Positions 1 through 9,381 of a DNA stretch of 64,000 nucleotides are shown here, in pieces (position 1 is the first letter of the stretch; every line of letters begins with the position of its first letter). The position numbers and the translations under genes were made by a program. The stretch is from Saccharophagus degradans 2-40 (lineage in GTDB: Bacteria; Pseudomonadota; Gammaproteobacteria; Pseudomonadales; Cellvibrionaceae): contig NC_007912.1 in NCBI RefSeq assembly GCF_000013665.1, positions 1,846,501 to 1,910,500 of the forward strand, in the 5' to 3' direction. Under the pieces are notes generated by a model. The model worked only from the letters and a program-made list of their open reading frames with translations, had not been told where the DNA came from and did no database searches.

Positions 1-1930
1 TTTTGTTTATTCGTTTGGTATCTGGCAGGCATGTTTTGGCATTTATACTGTCGAGTTTGCCTTTGCAAATAAGTGGCAGGGATAGCTCACGCCATTTTTT
101 ATCAATATTGCTGCAGCTATCTGGCGCGCTAGAAAAGTTGGCCAGCGAGAGGTCGATAGGAAACGAAAACGCGCCCGTCGCAAAGTTGAGCGTGCCTTTA
201 GCTGCCGCTTGAATTTTTTCGATGTCTGCACTTAATGTGCTTACATTTACTTCTGTGCCACGTAAGTTGGCTGCCAGTTTTACGGGCTCTAGCTGCGTGT
301 AGGCCTGCCATTGCTTAGCTGCGATGTTTTGGTCAGCGTTGGTTTTACCTTGTTTTTCTTCTATCCAAGCTAGCGCTTCGCAATATTGTTTTTCTAGGTT
401 GAAAGGCGAAAAAATAAGCTTTGGAATGGTCGCTTCTGTATCGGCGCTTAGGTTGTCTGTGAGCTGTTTGTCGGTAGTACCGCTGGTGCTAAATTGTACG
501 GTACTATTGGCATTGCCTTCTATGTTTTTAAAGTCGGCAAAGTGGATAAGCGTTTTTTGTAAATCTAGTTGTTTAACCTTCGTTTCACCGCTAATAGCTA
601 GGGAATCGTTATTGGTGCGGGCGACGGCGTTAGTGTTTATCTCGCCATCAAATAATTTAGCGTTAAGCTTTTTAATATTTATGTTACCCGCATGGGCTTC
701 TATTTCGGTTGCGATTTTGCTGATTGCAATTTTTTTAACCGTGGCAGATTCAATGCTAACACTTGCTTGGGTTGTGAGTTGATTTATTAGCTCAATAGGC
801 AGCGGCGTGGGGGCACTGTCAGTTGGCGCGGTTTCTACATCTACAGGTGTGGGCAAATAGTCGTCCACATTAATTTCGCCAATGGCGAGGTTAACGGCAG
901 TAGGTGGTAGACCGGTGTTTTGGGCAAGGTTTACTTTGATGTTGCCTGTCGCGCGTGTTTTGTCTAACGAGAGCTTAATGTTATCTAACGCTAATTGCTG
1001 TTGCTTTAGGGTTATATCGCTGTTGATTTCAAGCCCGTTTAATACCTGCGGGTTGTGGGTATCTATTTCTATATTTAGTGCTTTTAGCAGGTCGCGTACA
1101 TTCGGCGAGCTAATAGCTAGCGTGGTTGTAAGGTCTAAATCTTGTGCCCAATTAAGCGTAGTGTTTGCAGTTGTTACCGTTAGCTGAGCATTTTTGCTTT
1201 GTGCGGCCTGTGCTGCGCCAAACTCTATAGTTGCCTCTAGCTCGGACGAGGTGAGGGAGCTGGTGCTTGGCGAAATCGCGATGCGACCGGCGGCAAATGT
1301 GCGTATTACGGGCTGTTGTGGAAGCGCAATGATTGTTTTTAATTCAAGCGGAAAGCTTTGGCCCTCCAAGTTAATATCGTAGGCTGTAAATTGCTCAATG
1401 GTGAAGTCGCTTGTGGTGTTATCTTCGCCCGTTACATGGGCTGTTACGTTGTTTGCAGCCACTTTTAATATGGCTAAATTTATTTGTTGCGAGGCTGACT
1501 CGCTCTCGTTGCTCGGGTTGTCACTATTATTCGTTGCGAGTGCAGTTGTGGTGTTTCCGCTAAGTAATTCAAGCGTATTGGGTGCGTACCATATTTCGCT
1601 GTTGGTAAGCGAAAGCTCATTTACTTCAATGTTGCGTTGTAATAGCGGCATCAATTTAACAGAAAAAACCGCCCCGCCTATTTGAGCTAAATTTTGGTTG
1701 TTTTGTGCGTGTTTAAGCGCAATGTCATTCGCTTTAATGGCAAGAGAGGGGTAGAGAGTCCAGCTTAGGTCGCCAGTAAATGTGGCGCTAATGTCTTGTT
1801 TCTCTAGCTGAGTTTGAATAATGGGCTTTAGCCGGTTTATATCTAAGGTGAGTATGAGAGCAGCTAGGCCAATTATTGCAAATACAGCGAGTAACAGCAG
1901 GGTAAACAGCAAGCGAATAGCCCATTTCAT
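1..1930 (-). CDS. AsmA-like outer-membrane biogenesis protein (3' end cut by window edge)
   Basis: The minus-strand frame from ATG at 1930 stays open to base 1, giving 643 codons with no stop. It starts with an N-terminal membrane anchor (MKWAIRLLFTLLLLAVFAIIG), then a long region of beta-rich, Asn/Thr-rich sequence. The visible end carries two cysteine motifs, ICKG and CLPD, resembling the C-terminal region of AsmA proteins, so only a short tail is probably missing. AsmA proteins are inner-membrane-anchored periplasmic proteins of the bridge-like lipid transfer type, linked to outer-membrane assembly. A weak AAGGA lies about 12 bases before the ATG. The family call rests on architecture and the C-terminal motifs. 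Confidence 0.8.
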   Translation of the reverse strand, partial: MKWAIRLLFTLLLLAVFAIIGLAALILTLDINRLKPIIQTQLEKQDISATFTGDLSWTLYPSLAIKANDIALKHAQNNQNLAQIGGAVFSVKLMPLLQRNIEVNELSLTNSEIWYAPNTLELLSGNTTTALATNNSDNPSNESESASQQINLAILKVAANNVTAHVTGEDNTTSDFTIEQFTAYDINLEGQSFPLELKTIIALPQQPVIRTFAAGRIAISPSTSSLTSSELEATIEFGAAQAAQSKNAQLTVTTANTTLNWAQDLDLTTTLAISSPNVRDLLKALNIEIDTHNPQVLNGLEINSDITLKQQQLALDNIKLSLDKTRATGNIKVNLAQNTGLPPTAVNLAIGEINVDDYLPTPVDVETAPTDSAPTPLPIELINQLTTQASVSIESATVKKIAISKIATEIEAHAGNINIKKLNAKLFDGEINTNAVARTNNDSLAISGETKVKQLDLQKTLIHFADFKNIEGNANSTVQFSTSGTTDKQLTDNLSADTEATIPKLIFSPFNLEKQYCEALAWIEEKQGKTNADQNIAAKQWQAYTQLEPVKLAANLRGTEVNVSTLSADIEKIQAAAKGTLNFATGAFSFPIDLSLANFSSAPDSCSNIDKKWRELSLPLICKGKLDSINAKTCLPDTKRINK

Positions 1931-2002
1931 AATGCTTAGATCCTTTTAACCAGAAGGTTGTAACTTAGCGTTTAAGGGTGGCAATGCGGGAGCAGTTTAC
2001 GG

Positions 2003-2464
2003 CTACCAGAGCCCGACTTCGAGTCCCGCCGCTATAATTTGACCGTATTCATGCGCTTTATGTTCAAAATCTGGGTGGTATTCCCCTTTTAATACAAGTG
2101 GTGGTTGTATTTGGCGCCAATTGAGCCCCTTGGTGATCGATTCTACAGATCTCACGGTGCCTGTGCCGTCTTTGCCTGCACGAACACATAAGGCATAGGG
2201 CAGGCCTTGGGTTTTCTCCAATATGTTATAGAAGCTTCTGTCAAATAGGTCTTTAAGCGCACCGCTCATATAGCCAAAATTCTCGGGTGTGAACAGAACA
2301 ATAGCGTCTGCCGTTAGCAGTTGCTCGGGCTTGGTTTCTAGTGGGCTAGAGGTGACTATTTCCACCGTTTTAAGGGCTTTATCGCTCGCTCCAGCCACAA
2401 TGGCATCGCGCAGTTTTACTGTATTTTCAGAGGGGGTGTGGGCGATTATATTTAGTCTCTTCAT
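2003..2464 (-). CDS. Flavodoxin-fold NAD(P)H-dependent oxidoreductase
   Basis: The protein starts MKRLNIIAHTPSENT, a phosphate-binding loop typical of flavodoxin-fold reductases, followed by the FTPENFGYMSGALKDLFDR stretch seen in NADPH-dependent FMN reductase-like and flavodoxin-like proteins. It probably binds FMN; the substrate is not visible. The frame is open 24 codons further upstream to 2536, but that extension is Cys/Lys-rich and does not look like the family's N terminus. An AAAGGG precedes the 2464 start by about 11 bases, so I use 2464. It lies on the same strand as the asmA-like gene, 72 bases upstream of it, and is divergent from ndk. Confidence 0.72.
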   Translation of the reverse strand: MKRLNIIAHTPSENTVKLRDAIVAGASDKALKTVEIVTSSPLETKPEQLLTADAIVLFTPENFGYMSGALKDLFDRSFYNILEKTQGLPYALCVRAGKDGTGTVRSVESITKGLNWRQIQPPLVLKGEYHPDFEHKAHEYGQIIAAGLEVGLW

Positions 2465-2606
2465 TGGTTTATGGAACCCTTTGATTTTGTTGACTTTGCA
2501 TACTAATTTACACGCAATACACGTATAATCTGCCACTTTTGTTCGATGGCTAGAAATGTAACCACTTTTTGGCCGAAATTGGACCTAATTTAAGACAAAT
2601 ATGCCC

Positions 2607-2611
2607 GGAGG
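2607..2611 (+). promoter_or_regulatory. Ribosome binding site of ndk
   Basis: GGAGG lies nine bases before the ndk ATG. It supports that start and suggests strong translation. Confidence 0.75.
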
Positions 2612-2620
2612 CAATATTTA

Positions 2621-3046
2621 ATGGCTATTGAGCGCACGCTATCGATTGTAAAACCTGATGCTGTAGAAAAAAATATTATCGGCAAAGTGATCAGCCGCTT
2701 TGAAAAAGCAGGTTTAAAAATTGTAGCCGCTAAAATGATGCACCTAACAGAAGAAAAGGCTCGTGGGTTTTACGCCGAGCATGAAGGTCGCCCGTTCTTT
2801 GCCGGTTTAGTTGAATTTATGACATCTGGCCCAGTAGTGGTACAGGTGCTTGAAGGCGAAAATGCAATTGCCTTAAACCGTGAACTTATGGGCGCCACTA
2901 ACCCTGCCGAAGCTGCCGAAGGCACTTTGCGCAAGGATTTCGCCGATTCAGTGGGTCGCAACGCCGTTTACGGCTCAGATTCGCCTGCTTCTGCCGAGCG
3001 CGAAATTAACTACTTTTTCGACGCTAGTGAAATCTGTCCACGCTAA
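2621..3046 (+). CDS. ndk: Nucleoside diphosphate kinase with Tyr at the catalytic His position
   Basis: This 141-aa protein matches the whole Ndk fold: IVKPDAV near the N terminus, the GRPFF and TSGPVVV segments, GATNP, then the catalytic loop. Ndk transfers the gamma phosphate between nucleoside triphosphates and diphosphates through a phospho-His117 intermediate. Here the loop reads [14 protein letters not shown], with codon TAC at residue 117 (bases 2969-2971) where the family has CAC/CAT. Lys12, Arg-rich and Asn114 positions look normal. Read literally, the normal ping-pong mechanism is lost; a sequence error or true divergence are both possible. The gene opens a core-gene run with rlmN 36 bases downstream. 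Confidence 0.95.
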   Translation: MAIERTLSIVKPDAVEKNIIGKVISRFEKAGLKIVAAKMMHLTEEKARGFYAEHEGRPFFAGLVEFMTSGPVVVQVLEGENAIALNRELMGATNPAEAAEGTLRKDFADSVGRNAVYGSDSPASAEREINYFFDASEICPR

Positions 3047-3082
3047 TTACGCCCAATAGGGCAACCTGAGGTACCGCACACC

Positions 3083-4279
3083 GTGACTGTAGAATCTACT
3101 GCTGCTCCAGCCAAAGTAAATTTAATGGGGCTAAGCCAAGCCAAGCTAGAGGCGTTTTTTGACTCTTTGGGTGAAAAACGCTTCCGTGCAACCCAAGTGC
3201 TGAAGTGGATTCACCAAATGGGTGTTACCGATTTTGAGCAAATGACCAATATCAGCAAGCCTTTGCGAGACAAGCTTTCGCAGGTGGCCGAGGCGGTTGC
3301 GCCAGAAGTGGTTAATCAGTGGGACTCCAGTGACGGCACGCGCAAGTTCTTAATTCGCGTAGGTGGCGGCAACGCGGTCGAGACCGTATACATTCCAGAT
3401 GGCGATCGCGGCACGTTGTGCGTGTCGTCTCAAGTAGGGTGCTCGTTAGATTGCAGCTTCTGCGCAACGGGTAAGCAGGGTTTCAACCGCGACCTGACTG
3501 CAGCAGAGATTATCGGTCAGGTTTGGCAGGCGGCGAAGTCGTTCAATCAATTTGGGGTTGGGGCGCAGCGCAAAATTACCAATGTAGTAATGATGGGTAT
3601 GGGCGAGCCGCTATTAAACTTCGACAATGTTGTCGATTCTATGAACCTTATGATGCACGATAACTGCTATGGCTTGTCTAAGCGTCGTGTAACGCTGAGT
3701 ACCTCGGGTGTGGTACCCGCTTTAGATAAGCTGGGCGAGTATACCGATGCGTGTTTAGCCATATCGTTGCATGCGCCGAATAATGCCTTGCGCAATGAGC
3801 TGGTACCTATTAACAAAAAATACCCAATCGAAATGCTATTGGCATCGGCAAAGCGTTATATTGATGGCTTGCCAGATGTGCGTCGTAAAATGACCATCGA
3901 ATACACGTTAATCGATCAGGTAAACGACCGGCCAGAGCACGCTCACGAGTTGGCAGAATTGCTTAAAGATATACCGGTTAAAATTAATTTAATTCCGTTT
4001 AACCCGTTTAATTTATCCAATTACAAGCGTGTAAGTAACAATGCATTGCGTCGCTTTCAGCAGATACTTATTGACGCGGGTTACACCACCACTGTTCGCA
4101 CCACGCGCGGCGACGATATAGACGCGGCGTGCGGCCAATTGGCAGGGCAGGTAAACGACCGCACTAAGCGAAGTCAGCGCTATAAAATTGATAAAAATGC
4201 ATTGGATGCTTCTAATGCCGATATTATTCCCGTGAAGCTTGTCGACGAGGCAGACGTTTCAATTACGTTTAACGGTTAG
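3083..4279 (+). CDS. rlmN: Dual-specificity RNA methyltransferase RlmN
   Basis: A radical-SAM enzyme that methylates C2 of A2503 in 23S rRNA and A37 of some tRNAs. The CxxxCxxC cluster motif CSLDCSFC gives Cys120, Cys124 and Cys127. The two mechanistic cysteines are visible as Cys113 (LCVSSQ) and Cys350 (DAACGQ). Other RlmN signatures are MGMGEPLLN and the LSTSGVVP strand. Length 398 aa is usual. The start is GTG at 3083; a GAGG lies 13 bases upstream. It lies between ndk and pilW, as in many gammaproteobacteria. Confidence 0.96.
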   Translation: MTVESTAAPAKVNLMGLSQAKLEAFFDSLGEKRFRATQVLKWIHQMGVTDFEQMTNISKPLRDKLSQVAEAVAPEVVNQWDSSDGTRKFLIRVGGGNAVETVYIPDGDRGTLCVSSQVGCSLDCSFCATGKQGFNRDLTAAEIIGQVWQAAKSFNQFGVGAQRKITNVVMMGMGEPLLNFDNVVDSMNLMMHDNCYGLSKRRVTLSTSGVVPALDKLGEYTDACLAISLHAPNNALRNELVPINKKYPIEMLLASAKRYIDGLPDVRRKMTIEYTLIDQVNDRPEHAHELAELLKDIPVKINLIPFNPFNLSNYKRVSNNALRRFQQILIDAGYTTTVRTTRGDDIDAACGQLAGQVNDRTKRSQRYKIDKNALDASNADIIPVKLVDEADVSITFNG

Positions 4280-4321
4280 GCAATAACAAAAAATAATAAT
4301 CAGTTAACGATGGAGCTAAGC

Positions 4322-5101
4322 ATGATTAAACATATTAAGGTTGCTGTAATTGCAGGTTTGTTACTAGTGCTAGGCGCGTGTGTAACAACCACCAACGAGC
4401 CCAAAAGCAAAATTAATGTTCAAGATGCATTAGAAGCCAATGTTAAATTGGGCATGACCTACCTACAAAAAGGCGATAGAGAAAACGCCTTGCGCGCATT
4501 TAGTAAAGCGCTGGAAACAGACAAAAAATCTGCCGAGGCTAACCAAGGTTTGGCTTTGGTACACCAGCTTAATGGTGAAGTGGAAGCTGCAGAGAAAAGC
4601 TTTCAAAAAGCGCTAAAAGGCCGGGCGGATTTTTCTATGGCAGGGGTAGAGCTTAGCTATGGCCGTTTTCTGTTTGAGCAGGAGCGCTACAAAGAAGCTA
4701 AAGAACACTTCGAAATGGCCAGCCAAGATTTAACCTTTCAAAGCCGTGCTAATGCTTTGTATTTTGTGGGGTTAACGTCACAAAAAATAGGTGATGAAGT
4801 GCGTGCTTTGGCCGCTTTTCAGCACGCGTTAAACCTCAATCCACGCTTGGCACCAGCGGCTATTGAGTTGGCTGAGTACTCGTTTGCCGAACGAGATTAC
4901 GCGAGCGCTAAAAAATATTTAGATCAATTTGTGCGTTCTAATAATCGCCAAACTCCGCGTAGCTTATGGTTGGGCATTCGTATTGAACGAATTTTTGGAA
5001 ACAAAGATAAAGAAGCCAGTTACGCGCTTGCTTTAAAAAATATGCACCCGTATTCCAAAGAGTATTTAGAGTACAAAAATTTGATAGAGGAGAATCAATA
5101 A
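4322..5101 (+). CDS. pilW: Type IV pilus biogenesis/stability lipoprotein PilW (PilF), TPR repeats
   Basis: A 259-aa lipoprotein: signal peptide MIKHIKVAVIAGLLLVLGAC with lipobox Cys20, then repeated TPR helices (for example LGMTYLQKGDRENALRAFSKAL). PilW/PilF is the pilotin that helps the PilQ secretin assemble at the outer membrane. I chose ATG 4322 over the in-frame ATG 4310 because GGAG (4312-4315) then sits six bases before the start. The position between rlmN and rodZ is the usual one for this gene. Confidence 0.9.
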   Translation: MIKHIKVAVIAGLLLVLGACVTTTNEPKSKINVQDALEANVKLGMTYLQKGDRENALRAFSKALETDKKSAEANQGLALVHQLNGEVEAAEKSFQKALKGRADFSMAGVELSYGRFLFEQERYKEAKEHFEMASQDLTFQSRANALYFVGLTSQKIGDEVRALAAFQHALNLNPRLAPAAIELAEYSFAERDYASAKKYLDQFVRSNNRQTPRSLWLGIRIERIFGNKDKEASYALALKNMHPYSKEYLEYKNLIEENQ

Positions 5102-5183
5102 TATTGAACTGCGCGCTTGATTGATCAAGCCGGTTAGTCTCGGAACTGCCTAAAGGGGTGTTATCGTTTTAAGCGAATAACCC

Positions 5184-6179
5184 ATGAATGCCACAGATAA
5201 AGTTAAGCTTATGTCAGAATCACAAGAATTAACTGCATCGCCAAACGATGGCGTTGGTGCAAAGCTAAAAGCTATACGCTTAGAGAAAAAATTAAATATA
5301 GAAGACTTTACCAAGCTTAGTGCTATTACTGTAAGCAAGGTGCAGGCGCTAGAAGAAGAGCAGTACCGCAAAGTAGGTACAGAAACATTTGTGATTGGTT
5401 ATATTCGCAAATACGCCACTTGGTTGGGTGTGGATGCAGATGCATTAGTAAATGAATATAAATCGCAAATAGGCGAATCGGCGTTGCCAAACGTATTGGT
5501 TACAACCGAGCAGCCTTTGCCTGATACAGCTCCAAAACCAAAAAGTGAAAAAGTACTAAAGCCAGTGCCCGCCCATGTTGATGTGCCACAGGGCCAGTTA
5601 ATTAATAAATTAAAGGCTATTCCAGCGTGGTGGATACTCGCGCTATTAGTGGGCCTGTGGCTGATAGGCACTTTGGTATTTGTGCCAAGTGTAGACCGGG
5701 AACAAGAAGAGCAGGAGCTACCAGCGCAAGTAGAAGCTAAACGCGAAACGCCAGCGCCAGAAGTTATCGAGGAGCCGGCACAGGTAGAAACAGAGCAACA
5801 AGTCGATATTGTTGAGCAAAGCATTGAAGATACCAGCATTATAGAAGCTGCTGAAGTGCAAACACAACAGGTGCAAGCCCCTGAGGCTGTTGAGAGGGTT
5901 AATAGTGCGCCGGCAAACGCTGTGGGGCAGCCTGCAGCGCTCGATGAGCTTGTGCTTACTTTTACCGACGATTGCTGGGTGGAAATTAAAAACGCGAGCG
6001 GAAAAATTATTTTCGCCGCAGTGCAAACGCCAGCAGATACGTTAACGCTAGCAGACCAAGCCCCGTTTGAAATTATGCTGGGTAATGCAAGGGCGGTAGC
6101 TGTAAAAATGAACGATCGCGAAATAGAAGTACAACCGCGACCTGGGCGCAAAACCTTGCGTTTTACAGTCGCTAATTAG
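5184..6179 (+). CDS. rodZ: Cytoskeletal protein RodZ (HTH + membrane + C-terminal domain)
   Basis: The N-terminal 30-110 region is a HTH_25-type domain (KLKAIRLEKKLNIEDFTKLS), which binds MreB rather than DNA in RodZ. One membrane span lies around residues 142-165 (AWWILALLVGLWLIGTLVF). A Glu/Gln/Ala-rich periplasmic linker follows, then the C-terminal DUF4115 beta domain (LTFTDDCWVEIKNASGK). The role is rod shape and MreB positioning. Start 5184 or the in-frame ATG at 5211 are both possible; neither has a clear ribosome binding site. It is next to ispG, as in most gammaproteobacteria. Confidence 0.92.
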   Translation: MNATDKVKLMSESQELTASPNDGVGAKLKAIRLEKKLNIEDFTKLSAITVSKVQALEEEQYRKVGTETFVIGYIRKYATWLGVDADALVNEYKSQIGESALPNVLVTTEQPLPDTAPKPKSEKVLKPVPAHVDVPQGQLINKLKAIPAWWILALLVGLWLIGTLVFVPSVDREQEEQELPAQVEAKRETPAPEVIEEPAQVETEQQVDIVEQSIEDTSIIEAAEVQTQQVQAPEAVERVNSAPANAVGQPAALDELVLTFTDDCWVEIKNASGKIIFAAVQTPADTLTLADQAPFEIMLGNARAVAVKMNDREIEVQPRPGRKTLRFTVAN

Positions 6180-6226
6180 TCACTCTGTAGCCAATAATTT
6201 TACGTGTTAAATTAGGTGTTGTAGTT

Positions 6227-7339
6227 ATGCAATTTGAATCGCCAATTAAACGAAGAAAGTCTCGCCAAATAATGGTGGGAGATGTTGCTGTGGGTGGCGA
6301 CGCCCCCATAACTATTCAGAGTATGACCAACACCGAGACCACCGATGTGGAGGCCACAGTTGCGCAAATCGAGCGTATACAAATGGCCGGTGCCGACATA
6401 GTGCGTGTTTCTGTACCTAGTATGGATGCGGCCGAAGCCTTTGGTGCAATTCGTAAGCGTGTAAGCATTCCGTTGGTAGCAGATATTCATTTCGATTACC
6501 GCATTGCCTTGCGCGTAGCCGATTTAGGTGTGGATTGCTTGCGTATTAACCCAGGTAATATTGGCCGAGAAAAACGTATTCTCGCCGTTGTTGATAAGGC
6601 GCGCGATTTAAATATACCTATTCGTATAGGTGTAAATGCCGGTTCCCTAGAAAAAGATTTGCAAACCAAGTATGGCGAACCCACGCCAGATGCGTTGGTT
6701 GAATCAGCATTGCGCCATGTAGAAATTTTAGATAAGTACGATTTTCAAAACTTCAAAGTTAGTGTTAAAGCCTCAGATGTTTTTATGGCGGTGGCGGCTT
6801 ATCGCAAACTGGCAACGCAAATAGAGCAACCACTGCACTTAGGTATTACCGAGGCAGGTGGCCTGCGTGGCGGTACGGTTAAGTCTTCAGTGGGTTTAGG
6901 TATGCTGTTAATGGACGGCATTGGTGACACTATTCGCGTATCGCTTGCAGCCGATCCTGTAGAAGAAGTAAAAGTAGGGTGGGACATATTAAAAAGTTTA
7001 AAGCTGCGCTCTAAGGGCATTAATTTTATTGCCTGCCCAAGTTGTTCGCGTCAAAACTTTGATGTGATAAAAACCATGAACGAACTAGAAATGCGCCTTG
7101 AAGATATCACTACGCCGTTAGATGTGGCAGTAATAGGTTGCGTGGTAAATGGCCCAGGCGAAGCTAAAGAGGTGGATGTGGGCTTGGCCGGTGGTACGCC
7201 TAAAAACTTAGTTTATGTTAATGGTGTGCCCAGTCAGAAGTTTGAACAAGAGAACTTAGTTGATAGCCTAGAGCAACTTATTCGTAAGCAGGCAGCTGAA
7301 AAAGAAGCCAAAGAAAAAGATATTATCGCCAAGGTGTAG
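6227..7339 (+). CDS. ispG: (E)-4-hydroxy-3-methylbut-2-enyl-diphosphate synthase IspG
   Basis: IspG reductively converts MEcPP to HMBPP in the non-mevalonate isoprenoid pathway, with a [4Fe-4S] cluster. The ligands are visible: Cys270 and Cys273 in CPSCSRQ, Cys305 in [10 protein letters not shown], and Glu312 in the same motif; these match the E. coli numbering. The TIM-barrel N-terminal part has QSMTNT and [10 protein letters not shown]. Length 370 aa is normal for the short bacterial form. Confidence 0.97.
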   Translation: MQFESPIKRRKSRQIMVGDVAVGGDAPITIQSMTNTETTDVEATVAQIERIQMAGADIVRVSVPSMDAAEAFGAIRKRVSIPLVADIHFDYRIALRVADLGVDCLRINPGNIGREKRILAVVDKARDLNIPIRIGVNAGSLEKDLQTKYGEPTPDALVESALRHVEILDKYDFQNFKVSVKASDVFMAVAAYRKLATQIEQPLHLGITEAGGLRGGTVKSSVGLGMLLMDGIGDTIRVSLAADPVEEVKVGWDILKSLKLRSKGINFIACPSCSRQNFDVIKTMNELEMRLEDITTPLDVAVIGCVVNGPGEAKEVDVGLAGGTPKNLVYVNGVPSQKFEQENLVDSLEQLIRKQAAEKEAKEKDIIAKV

Positions 7340-7383
7340 CGTATAAAACGCTACCGGCCAATAGAAATTAAGGTTTAAAAAGT

Positions 7384-8655
7384 TTGAAAAAGATACAAGC
7401 ATTGCGCGGTATGAACGACCTTCTACCGCAGGATAGCCCCGTTTGGCAGTATTTAGAATCTACAGTAACCACACTGTTTAAACGGTATGGCTACCAAGAA
7501 ATTCGCTTTCCAATATTAGAGCAAACCGAGCTGTTTAAGCGCTCAATTGGCGAAGTAACCGACATTGTTGAGAAGGAAATGTACACCTTCAAAGATCGCA
7601 ATGACGAAAGCTTAACGCTGCGCCCAGAAGGTACCGCCAGTTGTGTGCGCGCCTGCGAGCAAAACCAATTGCTGTTTAATCGCGGTACGCTTACGCAAAA
7701 GCTTTGGTATCAAGGGCCAATGTTTCGCTACGAGAAGCCTCAAAAGGGCCGTTTGCGTCAATTCCACCAGTTTGGTGTAGAGGCTTTTGGCTTAAATGGC
7801 CCAGATATAGACGCAGAGCTGCTTATTATGTCGGCGCGTTTATGGAAAGAGTTGGGCATAAGCTCGGCAGTAGAGTTGCAGTTAAATAGCTTGGGGTCGA
7901 GTGACGCACGTGCCAAATTCAAAGCCGATCTTGTCGCTTTTTTAGAGCAGCATAAAGAAAGGCTAGACGAAGATAGCCAGCGTCGTTTAGGCTCTAACCC
8001 GCTGCGAATTTTGGATAGTAAAGAGGCTAAAACACAGGCTTTATTAGATGAAGCTCCAAGCCTGCTAGATTACCTTGATGATGAATCGTTGGCGCACTTT
8101 GAGCAGCTAAAGGCTTTGCTGGATGCAGCCGGTGTGGCTTATACCATTAACCCGCGGCTTGTGCGCGGTTTAGATTACTATGGCAAAACCGTATTTGAGT
8201 GGGTTACTACCCAGCTTGGCTCACAGGGCACCGTTTGCGCTGGCGGCCGCTACGACGGTTTGGTGAACCAACTTGGCGGTCAACCCACGCCTGCTGTGGG
8301 CTTTGGTATGGGAATAGAGCGCCTCGTGTTACTGCTTCAGGAAATGAATGTACTGCCTGAGGAAATATTTCAAACACTTGATGTCTACATCATGGCAGTT
8401 GGCGATGTTGCCCCAGCAGCTTTCAGCTTAGCTGAACAAATTAGAGATCGCTTCCCTGCAATGCGGGTGCAAACCCACTGCGGGGGCGGCAGCTTTAAAA
8501 ACCAGATGAAGAAAGCAGATCGCAGTGGTGCGGATGTGGCGCTTATTCTGGGTGAAAACGAAGTGGCAGCACAGGAGGTGACGCTGAAGTATCTGCGTAA
8601 GGACCAACCGCAAACCACAATAAAACAAACAGATTTACTAGATCTATTGGCTTAG
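7384..8655 (+). CDS. hisS: Histidine--tRNA ligase
   Basis: A class II aminoacyl-tRNA synthetase of 423 aa. It begins with [17 protein letters not shown] and shows motif 2 around [19 protein letters not shown], the HisA-type loop [15 protein letters not shown], and motif 3 [13 protein letters not shown]. The C-terminal anticodon-binding domain follows. The start is TTG at 7384, the only start that keeps the conserved N terminus; a weak AAGG lies just upstream. It is followed after nine bases by yfgM. Confidence 0.97.
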   Translation: MKKIQALRGMNDLLPQDSPVWQYLESTVTTLFKRYGYQEIRFPILEQTELFKRSIGEVTDIVEKEMYTFKDRNDESLTLRPEGTASCVRACEQNQLLFNRGTLTQKLWYQGPMFRYEKPQKGRLRQFHQFGVEAFGLNGPDIDAELLIMSARLWKELGISSAVELQLNSLGSSDARAKFKADLVAFLEQHKERLDEDSQRRLGSNPLRILDSKEAKTQALLDEAPSLLDYLDDESLAHFEQLKALLDAAGVAYTINPRLVRGLDYYGKTVFEWVTTQLGSQGTVCAGGRYDGLVNQLGGQPTPAVGFGMGIERLVLLLQEMNVLPEEIFQTLDVYIMAVGDVAPAAFSLAEQIRDRFPAMRVQTHCGGGSFKNQMKKADRSGADVALILGENEVAAQEVTLKYLRKDQPQTTIKQTDLLDLLA

Positions 8656-8664
8656 GAGAACACC

Positions 8665-9381
8665 GTGTCAGACCACATTACAGAAGAAGAACAAATCGAA
8701 GCAATCAAGCGCTGGTGGAGTGAAAACTGGGCCTCTATTGTATTGCCCGTAGTGATCTTAATTGTTGGCTATGCAGGTTGGTCATATTGGGGCGATTATA
8801 AAGAAGCTCGAGCTCAAGAAGGCTCTGCAGCTTTTCAGGTTTTACTAGAAAAGGTAGAGGCCCAACCAGGCCAAAAGTTATCTGCCGATGCTATTACTGA
8901 TGCACAGTTAGAAGCGCAATCTATTGCTAGTGAGTTTAGCGGTAGTTTGTATGCTGATATGTCTAACTTATTGCTTGCTCGCCTTGCTGTAGAGAGCGGT
9001 AAGTTAGATGAAGCGGAAGCTGCTTTGAATGCGGTAATTGCAAGCCCTGCAAACGAATCTGTTGTGGGCTTAGCAAAAGCGCGTTTGGCCAAGGTTTATG
9101 CAGCGCAAGGTAAATACGCTGAAGCATCTACCCTTGTGGGCAGTACCGAGCAAGAAGCCTATAAAGCACTTTACGCCGAAATTCGCGGAGATATTGCTTT
9201 GGCGCAAGGTGATTTACCTACCGCGCACACTGCCTATAACGAAGCGCTTAACGGCTTAACTAGCGCACAATACAGTCGTCGCGGTTTATTAGATTTAAAA
9301 ATACAAGCAAGTAAAACGGAAGATGTTGCAGCCGCAGAAGCGGAAGCTGCCGAAGCAGTTGTTAGCCCGGAGGGGGTTTAA
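8665..9381 (+). CDS. yfgM: YfgM-like inner-membrane TPR protein
   Basis: A 238-aa protein with a short cytosolic N terminus (TEEEQIEAIKRWWSENW), one membrane span at about residues 24-43 and periplasmic TPR-like Ala-rich helices. YfgM associates with the SecYEG translocon and periplasmic chaperones in E. coli. The start is GTG at 8665, preceded by a good AGGAG. It overlaps bamB by one base (TAATG), so the two are likely coupled in translation. Confidence 0.88.
   Translation: MSDHITEEEQIEAIKRWWSENWASIVLPVVILIVGYAGWSYWGDYKEARAQEGSAAFQVLLEKVEAQPGQKLSADAITDAQLEAQSIASEFSGSLYADMSNLLLARLAVESGKLDEAEAALNAVIASPANESVVGLAKARLAKVYAAQGKYAEASTLVGSTEQEAYKALYAEIRGDIALAQGDLPTAHTAYNEALNGLTSAQYSRRGLLDLKIQASKTEDVAAAEAEAAEAVVSPEGV

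Noticed and set aside
5399-6151. Long minus-strand open frame (250 codons) opposite rodZ
   Set aside because: It is the antisense shadow of the Ala/Gln-rich linker and DUF4115 part of rodZ; it is rich in Ser/Cys/Thr and has no start signal or family match.
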